Assembly: GCF_025460765.1 (NCBI RefSeq)
Contig: NZ_JAMWEG010000006.1
Span: forward strand, 1-64,000
DNA: 64,000 bases
Reading direction: 5' to 3'
Source: Micromonospora sp. MA102
GTDB lineage: Bacteria > Actinomycetota > Actinomycetes > Mycobacteriales > Micromonosporaceae
In this document: piece by piece, positions 1-7,746 of the stretch
How positions within the stretch are numbered: position 1 is the first letter of the stretch
Layout of the letters: each line of letters begins with the position of its first letter
Program-made: the position numbers and the translations under genes
Notes under the pieces: model-generated
Seen by the model: only the letters and a program-made list of their open reading frames with translations
What the model was told of the DNA's origin: nothing
Database searches by the model: none

Positions 1-225
1 CTGCTCTCCTCGAACCGATAGGGACGGCGAGGTGGGCAGTGCTACTACGAGCTGGGCAGTCCCCTCTTGAGCCACGCCTCGTCACGGTGCCCGGCGAAAC
101 GCAGTCCAGATGAGAGCCACACCCAAAGCTGAGTGAGCAGCCGCGATTGAGAGCGTCCCGCCAGACACCTGGATCGAGTCTGGCCAGACACCGATCCTGC
201 GTGAAGTCTCTTAGTAGCCGCGATC
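1..225 (-). mobile_element. Non-coding upstream end of an IS110-family element (partial)
   Basis: This stretch aligns with the sequence upstream of the complete IS110 transposase at about 50470-50695. Shared blocks are the stretch around 51-76, an identical 18-base block around 106-123, the block around 137-155, and the end block TAGTAGCCGCGA at 212-223. Between the blocks the two copies differ. By the spacing in the complete copy, the transposase start codon should lie just off the left edge, reading leftward; CTCCTC near position 5 is a possible ribosome site on the minus strand. IS110-group elements carry their bridge RNA in this upstream end. The element boundary near 225 is set only by where similarity fades. 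Confidence 0.65.
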
Positions 226-321
226 CGAGTGCCACGGATGGTGACCACCTGCGTCCGGAGGGACGTCCGGACATGTCGATGAGCGTCCGGCCGGTCCGGC
301 CCGTAACGCAGGACGGGGACG

Positions 322-356
322 GGCCCGGCGCGGAGAGCGGTCCTCCGCGCCGGGCC
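322..356 (-). terminator. Stem-loop after the cellulase gene
   Basis: A perfect 14-bp inverted repeat (arms 322-335 and 343-356, 7-nt loop) lies 17 bases past the stop codon of the GH6 gene. There is no U-run, as is common for actinomycete terminators. Confidence 0.7.
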
Positions 357-372
357 GCGAGATCGGGTGGGG

Positions 373-1764
373 TCAGCTGGCCGCGCAGGTGGCCGTCGCG
401 CCCGGGCCGGTGCCGGTGCCCTGGAAGCCGAAGTTGGTCGACTGCCGAGCGCCGACGTGTCCGTTGTAGCTCACGTTGGTGAACCGAACGGTCCCGCTGG
501 CGCCGCTGGCCTGGGCGTTCCAAGCGCCGGTGATCGCGGCGCCCCCGGGCAGCGTGACGGTGACCGTCCAGCCGTTGATGTCCGCAGAGCCGGCAGTGAC
601 CGTCACGCTTGCGGTGAAGCCGCCGGACCACTGGTTGACCGCCACCGACGCGGAGCAGCCGTTACCGACCGGCGGCGTGGTGGTGGGGGGAGCGGTGGTC
701 GGCGGCGCGGTCGTCGGCAGGGCCGTGGTCGGGGGAGTGGTGGTCGGCGGCGTGGTGGTCGGCGGTGCGGTGGTGGGTGGGTTGGGCGCATCGTTGGCCA
801 GGCTGTAGGCCAGGTCGGGCTGGAACGAACCGGCCGTGTACCGGCAGCCGTCCGCCTCCCCCGGCGGCTTCACCCAGAGGTACGCGTCGATGTTGCTGTC
901 GCCGGTGTTGGTCGTCGGGTACGTCCCGATGCGCCGGTCGGTGTTGTCGTCGGCGCACCAGTCCCCGCTGGCACCCCCGTTGCGGCTGGTGTCGATGACT
1001 TGGCGCTTGCCCGGGATGCCCATGCCGGAGAGGGCGGAGATGACCGCCCGGCCGAAGTTCGCCTCGCCCGAGGTGGAGTTGAAGTTGGACACGTTGGTGA
1101 AGAAGCCGTCGGCGTACTGTACGCCGGCTGCCCGGAGCCGGTTGGCCTGCTCGCTCGCGCTGTTCCAGGTGGAGTGGCCGCCGTCGAGGTACACCTTGGC
1201 GTTGGGGTTGGCCGACTTGATGGTCTGGGTGGCCGTCGTGAGCGCCTGGTTGCGCGCGCTGATCTCCCCGCTGCTCAGGCACGTCTGCAGGGCGAGCGAG
1301 TCGGTTTCCAGGATGATCATGACAGTCTGGTTGCCGAGTCCTCTGGCGAAGTTGGACACCCACGTCTGGTACTGGTTGAGGTCCGGCGCCCCGCCTGCGC
1401 TGGCCCCGCCGCAGTCCCGGTTGGTGATCTCGTACACCGAAAGCACGGGGATCTGCTGCGCCGCGTTGGCGGCACTGATGAACCCGGAAACCTCGGACTG
1501 CACGGTCGACGGGTTGAAGTTGGCGAACCAGCGGGCCTGCGGCTGACTCGCGATCTTGTCTCGGATGACGGCGGCACGCGAGTCGCCGGGATTGGCGGCG
1601 ACCCAGCGGACAACGGCCGAGCTCGGGTCGCGGTAGAGCGACCCGGACACCGTGCCGGCGGAGGCGCCGCCCACCGCGAGGCCAACGCCGGCGGCGGCGA
1701 TGCCCGCGATTGCCGCCACACTGATGGCCGCCGATCTGCGGCGCCGGGGGGAGAGGATAGCCAC
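373..1764 (-). CDS. Secreted GH6 cellulase with CBM2 domain
   Basis: Predicted exported glycoside hydrolase family 6 enzyme (endoglucanase or cellobiohydrolase) cutting beta-1,4-glucan. The GTG start at 1764 is chosen because AGGAGG sits 9 nt upstream and the product (463 aa) then begins with an arginine-rich N-terminus and hydrophobic signal segment (about 1-38). The GH6 domain spans about 45-325, with NRDCGG at 115-120, ILETDSL at 151-157 (Asp155 is the likely catalytic acid), DTSRNGG at 258-264 and WVKPPGE at 297-303. A Pro-Thr linker (about 329-367) leads to a CBM2 cellulose-binding domain (368-463). The family signature is usually E-P-D; here it is E-T-D. A CebR/CelR-like operator lies 41 bases upstream of the start. 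Endo or exo action cannot be told from sequence alone. Confidence 0.95.
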   Translation of the reverse strand: MAILSPRRRRSAAISVAAIAGIAAAGVGLAVGGASAGTVSGSLYRDPSSAVVRWVAANPGDSRAAVIRDKIASQPQARWFANFNPSTVQSEVSGFISAANAAQQIPVLSVYEITNRDCGGASAGGAPDLNQYQTWVSNFARGLGNQTVMIILETDSLALQTCLSSGEISARNQALTTATQTIKSANPNAKVYLDGGHSTWNSASEQANRLRAAGVQYADGFFTNVSNFNSTSGEANFGRAVISALSGMGIPGKRQVIDTSRNGGASGDWCADDNTDRRIGTYPTTNTGDSNIDAYLWVKPPGEADGCRYTAGSFQPDLAYSLANDAPNPPTTAPPTTTPPTTTPPTTALPTTAPPTTAPPTTTPPVGNGCSASVAVNQWSGGFTASVTVTAGSADINGWTVTVTLPGGAAITGAWNAQASGASGTVRFTNVSYNGHVGARQSTNFGFQGTGTGPGATATCAAS

Positions 1765-1781
1765 GACGTGTTTCCTCCTGA

Positions 1782-3107
1782 TCACATAGATGCATCTAAG
1801 TCGGTGGGAGCGTTCCCATGGACGGTAGCGGAGGTGCGCCCCGCTGCCAAGATGTGAAGACTCGTCGATGAGGCAGCGACCGGCTGCCCGGGCGAACGGT
1901 GCAGACAATGCCGTCGTGAGCCCAGGCGTACCGTCGCTGCGCCCAGCAGGGTCGCGGCGGCCAGCGGCAGCCACAGCGCCGCCGCGCCCAGGCTGAGCAG
2001 ACCGGTGACGATGATGGGATCGACGGCCCGGGCCAGGCCGTAGCTGAGCTGCCAGCGGGCGAGCGCGCGCCCCATCAGGTGTGGCGGTGCTGACTCGATC
2101 ACCAGCGGAACACTGCTGCCGGTGTAGAGAATTTCACCCAGCGTGTAAGGCACGACGGCCAGCGCGACGAGCACCGTGCCGGGGCGGGCTCCGGTCGCTC
2201 CGCCGAGCCAGAAGGCGAGGTAGGAGGCGGCGAGCAACAGGCCCGACCAGAACAGCACGGTGCGGTGCGGCCACTTCGCCAGGCGCACTACCACGACCAG
2301 TTGCAGCGCAATCACCATGACGGTGTTGGCGACGAAGATGCCCGAGGACCACGCCAAGGACGCGTGCAGGCCCTGCACCAGCAGCAGCGGCAGGGCGATC
2401 TCGAGAATGTCGGCGTGAAACGCGTACGGAATGCCGGCCAGGGCAAGGGTGGTAACGGTGCGTAGGCCGGCGCCGCGCGCTTCCGTCGTTGCCGCAGCCG
2501 GGGCGGGGGCCGGAACATCGTGATGGGGCAGCGGCACCCGGGCGATCACCGCCGCGCCGAACGCGCACCCGAGCGCCGTCGCCAGCGCGAGCCAGCGGAG
2601 GACCTCCGGCCCGGTCGTGACCAGAATCGTACCGAGCAGGGCGCCGGCGCCCAGGCCGGCGTTGCGCAGCGAGCGGCCCGCGGCCAGCGCCGCCGCACGC
2701 TGGGCCGGGCCGGCGAGCGCGGCGACAAGCGCGGAGTTGGTGGGTGGAGCGATCTGCGTGCCGACGCCGATGAGCACCGCGCCGGTCGCGAATCCGGCAA
2801 TGCCGGGTACCAGGGCGAGCAGCAGCGACCCCACCGCTCGCACCAGTAGGGCGGCGACGGCGGGGGCACGCCGCGCCCCGCGGTCGATCCACCATCCGGC
2901 GAGCGGGACGGCGCCGAGGCCGGCCAGCATGCCGACGGTCAGTGTCATTCCGGCCTGGGGCCCGCTGAGCCCGATCAGCACGGCGTAGATGACGATGAAC
3001 GGGCGCAGCATCCCGGAGGTCGCTGCCTCGACAGTGGCGCTGAGCGCATAGCGGCCGCCGCCCGGGATGCGGACCAGTTCACGAAGCGTCGTACGGGTGG
3101 TCGTCAC
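1782..3107 (-). CDS. MFS transporter
   Basis: A 441-aa polytopic membrane protein with about 12 hydrophobic segments, an N-terminal soluble stub (about 1-25) and the cytoplasmic loop WWIDRGARR after the second or third helix, typical of major facilitator exporters. Substrate unknown. It is divergent from the ArsR-type regulator at 3226, with a perfect inverted repeat between them, so repression by that regulator is likely. Its stop lies 17 bases before the GH6 start, so read-through into the cellulase is possible. The last roughly 45 residues are not hydrophobic and overlap the CebR-like operator; the true family C-terminus may end earlier, and this tail could be read-through sequence. Confidence 0.85.
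   Translation of the reverse strand: MTTTRTTLRELVRIPGGGRYALSATVEAATSGMLRPFIVIYAVLIGLSGPQAGMTLTVGMLAGLGAVPLAGWWIDRGARRAPAVAALLVRAVGSLLLALVPGIAGFATGAVLIGVGTQIAPPTNSALVAALAGPAQRAAALAAGRSLRNAGLGAGALLGTILVTTGPEVLRWLALATALGCAFGAAVIARVPLPHHDVPAPAPAAATTEARGAGLRTVTTLALAGIPYAFHADILEIALPLLLVQGLHASLAWSSGIFVANTVMVIALQLVVVVRLAKWPHRTVLFWSGLLLAASYLAFWLGGATGARPGTVLVALAVVPYTLGEILYTGSSVPLVIESAPPHLMGRALARWQLSYGLARAVDPIIVTGLLSLGAAALWLPLAAATLLGAATVRLGSRRHCLHRSPGQPVAASSTSLHILAAGRTSATVHGNAPTDLDASM
1805..1818 (-). promoter_or_regulatory. CebR/CelR-like operator upstream of the cellulase
   Basis: On the minus strand the 14-mer reads TGGGAACGCTCCCA. It matches the known actinomycete cellulose-utilisation operator TGGGAGCGCTCCCA at 13 of 14 positions. 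It is placed just upstream of the GH6 start and inside the last codons of the MFS reading frame. Repression by a LacI-family CebR/CelR protein relieved by cellobiose is inferred from the site; no such repressor gene is in the window. Confidence 0.75.
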
Positions 3108-3177
3108 GGCTCCGATCGTCCGGCCACACGGCTGCCGAGGGATTCAGGTTGGCCAGCGTCGTGAATCCACGGCTCGT

Positions 3178-3200
3178 CGATTGACAAACGACGTCAATCG
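3178..3200. promoter_or_regulatory. Inverted repeat, likely operator of the ArsR-type regulator
   Basis: Perfect 8-bp arms CGATTGAC (3178-3185) and GTCAATCG (3193-3200) separated by 7 bases. The repeat is centred in the 118-base gap between the divergent MFS and regulator genes. The size and spacing suit a dimeric winged-helix repressor. Confidence 0.6.
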
Positions 3201-3225
3201 GTCTGCCCCGGCGCGCACCCCTGCC

Positions 3226-4317
3226 ATGATCGGTACCGTGGTCACCTCGGTCGACATCGCCGGCGTACCAGCCGATCGGATCCGGATAACGCCGTCGCCG
3301 CTCGCGGAGCTCGGCGCGGTGCTGCACGTGCTCGCGGAGCCGCAGCATCATCCGGACACCGCCGCGGCGGTTGCCATGATGGCGGCTGCCCTTCCCGCAG
3401 AGCTGGCTCCGGAACTCGAGGAATTCGGTCTGCTCTGGCACTCCGGCCGGGCCGACTTTCTCTTCCCGTCCGATCCACGACCGAGCCTGCGCGAGGAACT
3501 GGACGACGTCGACCGCCTGGACGACGAGCGCTGGGTCGCTGCGGCGCTCGCCGCCCATCGGGCCGTCTCACCGGCGCCGCGAATGTGGTCGCCGCTGCGT
3601 GACCCGATCGTGCGGCAACGGGCGCTGGCCGCGGCCCGCGCCCGAGGGCCGCGGCAGGCGGCGTGGGCCGAGCGGGTGCTCGCCGATCCGGCCGCCGAGC
3701 GTGAGCGGGTACGACGCTTTCTGCTCGCCTGCGAGTCCGCCTTCTTCGGCACGGTCTGGAGACGCGTCCGCCCAGCGCTCGCCGAGGAAGCCGACCGTCG
3801 ACGCTTCGACCTGGCCCGCGAGGGTATCGGCGCCCTCGGCCGGATCTCGCACGCAATCGGGGTCGACACCGAGCGGGGCGTTCTGACAATCGACAAGCTG
3901 CAGGACCAGACCGCAGACGGTCGCGGCGGCGGGATGACGCTCATCCCGAGCGCGTACGGCGCACCGCACATGACCGTCGTGTACGCGCCCGGCTGGCTGC
4001 CCGTGCTGCAGTACCCGGCACCGGGCTGGGACCCGCGCCCGGTGTTGCGGGTGGCCGAGCTGGATGCTCGGCTGACCGCGCTTGCGCACCCGTTGCGGTT
4101 ACGTTTTTGCCGCACGCTCGCCCGAGGTCCGCACACGACCGGCGAGCTGGCCGACTTTTGGCGGGTCACGGCGCCGGAGGTGTCCAGGCACCTCGCGGTG
4201 CTGAAGGCCGCCGGGCTGCTGATCTCGGCGCGCCGGGGGCGCTACGTGACGTACCGCCTGGACATGGAGGCCTGCACCGGACTGGGGCAGCAACTGGTGG
4301 ACATCCTCGGGCGCTGA
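3226..4317 (+). CDS. ArsR-type transcriptional regulator with DUF5937-like N-terminus
   Basis: A 363-aa protein. Roughly residues 1-270 form a helical region rich in Arg and Glu, of the kind annotated DUF5937 in actinomycetes. The last 85 residues are a winged helix-turn-helix: LTALAHPLRLRFCRTLARG, then TTGELADFWRVTAPEVSRHL and LKAAGLLISARRGRYVTYRL. No metal-binding cysteine pair is seen. It is probably a repressor of itself and of the divergent MFS gene. Start: ATG at 3226 is used; GTG at 3238 is an alternative, and neither has a strong ribosome site, so a leaderless transcript is possible. Confidence 0.85.
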   Translation: MIGTVVTSVDIAGVPADRIRITPSPLAELGAVLHVLAEPQHHPDTAAAVAMMAAALPAELAPELEEFGLLWHSGRADFLFPSDPRPSLREELDDVDRLDDERWVAAALAAHRAVSPAPRMWSPLRDPIVRQRALAAARARGPRQAAWAERVLADPAAERERVRRFLLACESAFFGTVWRRVRPALAEEADRRRFDLAREGIGALGRISHAIGVDTERGVLTIDKLQDQTADGRGGGMTLIPSAYGAPHMTVVYAPGWLPVLQYPAPGWDPRPVLRVAELDARLTALAHPLRLRFCRTLARGPHTTGELADFWRVTAPEVSRHLAVLKAAGLLISARRGRYVTYRLDMEACTGLGQQLVDILGR

Positions 4318-4686
4318 ACATCCTGCTCGCAGCCTCCGGCCAGCCGGCCCGGCGGGGGAGTGCCGCGGTCCTGCTCCCGACACCAGCCGGCAACATCCGC
4401 GCAGCAGACGATCAACCATCTGCACGACCTCCGGCTCCGAGTCGAACTCCCAGCGCAGCACCTTGCCGGCCTCGACCGCATGCAATCGCCTGCGCCTCGC
4501 CCGGAACTGGGCGCCGCGCGGACCCGCAGATCAGCCGACCGTGCTCCGGGATGAGGCGGTGCCGTAACTCTGGATCGCAGGCCGGCCGGAACCAACGACA
4601 GCCCGCCAGGGTGGCAGATGGCCGATATGCGCATGCCTGGATGCTCTCAGTGGGAAGATGCAGACGTGCGAAATGCGTCGACTGGA
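4318..4686. other. Gap between two ArsR-type genes; possible decayed small gene on the minus strand
   Basis: No intact gene is convincing here. On the minus strand around 4400-4485 a frame reads GKVLRWEFDSEPEVVQMVDR, which looks like coding sequence. The continuation AGWCREQDRGTPPPGRLAG is in a different frame, as if a small gene of about 60-70 codons had suffered an indel near 4395. No clear start codon or ribosome site is visible. Confidence 0.3.
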
Positions 4687-5034
4687 ATGACCATGCCTCA
4701 GATCTCGCCGCTTACCGGCGAGCCGATCAAACGTGCCGACGCCGAGCGGCTCGCGGGGGTCCTCAAGGCCCTCGCGGACCCCGCCCGGCTGCGCCTGCTC
4801 AGCCTGATCCAGTCGTCCCCCGAGGGGGAGGCGTCCGTCTCCGATCTGACCGCGCCGCTCGGGCTCTCGCAGCCCACGGTCAGTCACCACCTGCGCATCC
4901 TCACCGAGGCCGGCTTGCTGGAGCGGGAGAAGCGCGGTGTCTGGGCGTACTACCGACTGGTGCCGGCCGCGATCGCGATGATCGCGGATCTGCTGACTCC
5001 GCCGCGGAAGCGAGCGGCGCGGAAGACCCGCTGA
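4687..5034 (+). CDS. ArsR/SmtB-family repressor
   Basis: A compact 115-aa winged-helix regulator. Helix-turn-helix: VSDLTAPLGLSQPTVSHHL, followed by the wing LLEREKRGVWAYYRLVP and a basic tail. The classic arsenic-sensing motif ELCVCDL is here EASVSDL, so both cysteines are missing and arsenite sensing at that site is unlikely; another metal site or ligand is possible. ATG 4687 and ATG 4693 both give family-size products; frames from 4618 or GTG 4666 would add an N-terminus not expected in the family. The usual partner (efflux pump) is absent next door: only decayed sequence follows. Confidence 0.85.
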   Translation: MTMPQISPLTGEPIKRADAERLAGVLKALADPARLRLLSLIQSSPEGEASVSDLTAPLGLSQPTVSHHLRILTEAGLLEREKRGVWAYYRLVPAAIAMIADLLTPPRKRAARKTR

Positions 5035-5852
5035 CGCTTCACCGATCTGACCGGCATCGGCCTCCGAGGTCTTGCGGCCCCACAGCCTCTCGCGACGCGC
5101 GTCTGCGACCGGCACGAGGGGCAGCGCCTGTTCCGGCGGCCGTGGGCGCGGTACGACGGAACAGGGGCAACCGGCAGATCGCCCACGCGGTCGACCGCGT
5201 GCTCCGCCCGATCGACCTGCGCGGACCCGGTCTGGTCGGCGCCCGGCGCACACGCCGGCCGCGGACCCACGACCGCGACGCGCGCCGGACCGGGTCAGCG
5301 GAACTGGAGCCGGTTGACCGTGTCGAAGAACCGGGCACCGAGCGGCGGTGACCAGGTAGCGGGTGCGGGGCCGGCGGGCGGTCACGGCCCGCTCGATCAC
5401 TCGCGCCACGGTGTCCGGCGTCGCCGACAGAAGCTTGTTCTCGGCACCTCCACCGTGCTGACATGCTCGGCAACCGCGTGGCCCCCGGGCCGCTCGACCG
5501 GTACCTGGCCCGCACCGGATGCGAGTCCCAGCAGACGGGCCACCCCGCCGACCGCGACCATTCTCATTGCTGGCCGGGCTGGGGCGTGGGTGCTGCCGTC
5601 AGACTCGTGGTCATCATCGTGACAACTTTCTGATGGCCTAGCAGGCCGCGCCGTGGAGCCGCCTCACGGTAAAGGGGCGCCTAACCCGGTGAACCATCGC
5701 TCGGCATCGGGCTCATTGTTCAGCCCGACAAGGCGGGACGTTGTGCAGGTACGCGATGCCGCATGCCTCACCGCCCGATGTGCTCTCATGTCTGGGGCGG
5801 CATCTTGGGTCGCCTTCCTCACCTTCGCGTTGAGTGCCTGCACCGAACGGAG
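5035..5852. other. Gene-poor stretch with remnants
   Basis: About 800 bases with no intact gene I can support. It includes the SDR fragment listed separately (5295-5460). The rest shows neither a clean reading frame with a ribosome site nor strong hairpins. GC content drops toward 5690-5850, the approach to the DUF4396 gene. Confidence 0.45.
5295..5460 (-). pseudogene. C-terminal remnant of a short-chain dehydrogenase
   Basis: On the minus strand one frame reads AENKLLSATPDTVARVIERA then VTARRPRTRYLVTA. A second frame continues ARFFDTVNRLQFR and a stop at 5295-5297. Together they resemble the C-terminal tail of classical SDR oxidoreductases (TPDxVARxIxRAxTARRPRTRYLV). The change of frame near 5340 and the absence of the Rossmann core mark it as a decayed gene. 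Family assignment rests on the tail motif only. Confidence 0.45.
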
Positions 5853-6557
5853 ATGGTTGTGCAACCGACGTGGCTCGTGATGCTTGCGTGGGCCTCGCTC
5901 CTTGTGGTGTTGGCCAGCACCGCCGTTGTCGCTGTTGACCAATTTGTTCTCGGATATCGTCAGCCGGTCAAGATCATGGAGATAGTCTGGCCGGCAACCG
6001 CCCTCTACCTCGGCCCGGCAGCCGTCCTGAGCTACCGAAAATGGGGTAGACCCCAGTCTCCCCGGTGGTTGGATCGGCACGGCAACCCGCCCCCGGCGTC
6101 GCGACATGCTCCCACGACAATCCAAACTTATCATTGTGCAACGCACTGCACTCTGGGTGTCATCATTGCTACGCCTATCACCTACGGCGTGGGCATCGAA
6201 ATATTCGGCAGCACCCTGTGGCCCGAAGTCGTCGGCGATTATGTAGGCGCAGTGGTCATCGGTGTTGCATTTCGCTACTCTACTGAGGCTCACACGGGTG
6301 GTCGAAGGGCATGGGCCGCAATGCGGAAATTTCTCCGAGGCGACCTGCTGACCGTGTCCGTCTTCGAGTTCGCCCTATTGGTTTGGCTGGCGCTGATGCA
6401 TCTCCGTGTTTTCCACGAGACCCTGCAGCCCAGTAGTCCGGTTTTTTGGCTCATTATCCAGGTCGGGTTGATCATCGGCTTCTTCGCCGCTTGGCCGCCA
6501 ACCTGGTTGCTGATCCGCCGCGGCATCAAGACGGAATTGCTGGGCACGCCGCAGTAG
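5853..6557 (+). CDS. DUF4396 membrane protein
   Basis: A 234-aa integral membrane protein of unknown function. It starts with a transmembrane helix (WLVMLAWASLLVVLASTAVV), followed by IMEIVWPATALYLGPAAVL and a HCTLGVIIATP segment, which are the conserved marks of DUF4396; two further helices close the protein (VFWLIIQVGLIIGFFAAWPP). ATG 5853 has GGAG almost touching it; GTG 5859 has the same GGAG at a better distance and may be the real start. Codon use is less GC-biased than in the neighbours, which suggests a separate origin or weak expression. It sits alone between decayed sequence and a convergent gene. Confidence 0.75.
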   Translation: MVVQPTWLVMLAWASLLVVLASTAVVAVDQFVLGYRQPVKIMEIVWPATALYLGPAAVLSYRKWGRPQSPRWLDRHGNPPPASRHAPTTIQTYHCATHCTLGVIIATPITYGVGIEIFGSTLWPEVVGDYVGAVVIGVAFRYSTEAHTGGRRAWAAMRKFLRGDLLTVSVFEFALLVWLALMHLRVFHETLQPSSPVFWLIIQVGLIIGFFAAWPPTWLLIRRGIKTELLGTPQ

Positions 6558-6633
6558 GTGGTAATGCGCGCCATGAGCCGGAGGGGGCACGTTGAGCCAA
6601 CGGGCGATGTTGAGAACCTCAATGGCCAGGTGA

Positions 6634-7542
6634 TCAGCTGGCTGCCCCGCCGCTCATCGCGATGTCGCCGTTGAGACCAGAGGGGTAGAAGCCCCCGGAA
6701 CTCGCCGGGCTCGCGTTGAGGTAAACGATATTCAGGATCGCCTCGGCCGAGCGGCCGTAGGCGATGCCGTTGGCGTCCGTCGGGATGAGGTTCGCCTCGG
6801 TGCTGGTGCCGATGCCCTGGTCGTCGTCGACCGGTCCGTCGAGACTGTTGCGGGCGTCGGAGAGCTTCTGCACGCCCGCGAAGACGGCATCGTCGATCAT
6901 GCCTTCGTTGTAGAGCGCGGAGCGGACGATCCCGGCGTGGTACGCCTCCGTAGCGAGCAGACCCGCGGCAGCGTCCAGGTAGGTCTTGTTGGACAGCAGC
7001 GGTGCCGCGCCCTTGAAAGCGGAGACGCCGACGTCTTCGAACAGGAACGCGGCGAACAGAAAGTTGAGATCGTTGGCGTACGGGTCGAACATCTCGCCCG
7101 ACTTGATGAGCCCGGCCGCGGTGGCCGCCGCGGTGAAGCTCGTGTCGAGGGAGATCTTCGGACGGGAAACGGCGTGCTCCCCGAGGGCGGACCGCAGGAA
7201 GGCCACATGCTGCTGCTCGTCGGAGGCGATCTCTCGTGCGAACTTGCGCACTGTCGGGTTGCTGAAGTTGACCATGCCCCCGCCGCTCACCTCACCCCGG
7301 GTGCCGGTACCGGTTGTCATCTCGTCCGGCAGTCCCTGCCCGGTGGTGGCGCGAAGGTAGAACTCGGCTTCGAGGTATTCGAGGTTGAGGGCGAAGTTCA
7401 GGATCGTCGCGTCACTTGGCCCCGAGCCATCCGGCGATTGCGCTGCAGGATTCGTCGGGTCTGTCATCGACGAGAGCTTCTGTCGATCGTCATCCGACTC
7501 CGCACTGCGCGACACCGCCTCTTTGATGAACTTCTTTACCAT
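6634..7542 (-). CDS. Ferritin-like domain protein (desiccation-related type)
   Basis: A 302-aa protein with a ferritin-like four-helix domain of the Ferritin_2 type. Helix 1 carries LNFALNLEYLEAEFYLRATT, with Glu residues spaced as iron ligands; the next helix has EIASDEQQHVAFLRSAL (E..DEQQH), and a later helix has LLATEAYHAGIVRSAL (E..H). It lacks the Tat signal found in some relatives. The start MVKKFIKEAV is at 7542; frames upstream extend without a better ribosome site. Role inferred: di-iron or structural protein in stress tolerance. It stands alone, convergent with DUF4396. Confidence 0.8.
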   Translation of the reverse strand: MVKKFIKEAVSRSAESDDDRQKLSSMTDPTNPAAQSPDGSGPSDATILNFALNLEYLEAEFYLRATTGQGLPDEMTTGTGTRGEVSGGGMVNFSNPTVRKFAREIASDEQQHVAFLRSALGEHAVSRPKISLDTSFTAAATAAGLIKSGEMFDPYANDLNFLFAAFLFEDVGVSAFKGAAPLLSNKTYLDAAAGLLATEAYHAGIVRSALYNEGMIDDAVFAGVQKLSDARNSLDGPVDDDQGIGTSTEANLIPTDANGIAYGRSAEAILNIVYLNASPASSGGFYPSGLNGDIAMSGGAAS

Positions 7543-7746
7543 GGAAGTCGACCCCCGTTCCGATCCACGACACGCCGGATGTTCCATCGATATGTGGCCG
7601 ATGCGCCGCGCGCTGAATGCCGTCGCCGCTGACGCTAGTGCGTGGCTGTGTCGGCCGTACTTCTTCCGAAGAACCTTCATCCTTGGGAGGTGCACGGCGG
7701 GGATGGGCGGTCGTCGATGTGACTGAGAGAGGCAGCGTGAACTGAT

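Noticed and set aside
660..790. Repetitive track resembling a short-repeat array
   Set aside because: It encodes the Pro-Thr linker of the cellulase; repeats are irregular and coding, not CRISPR.
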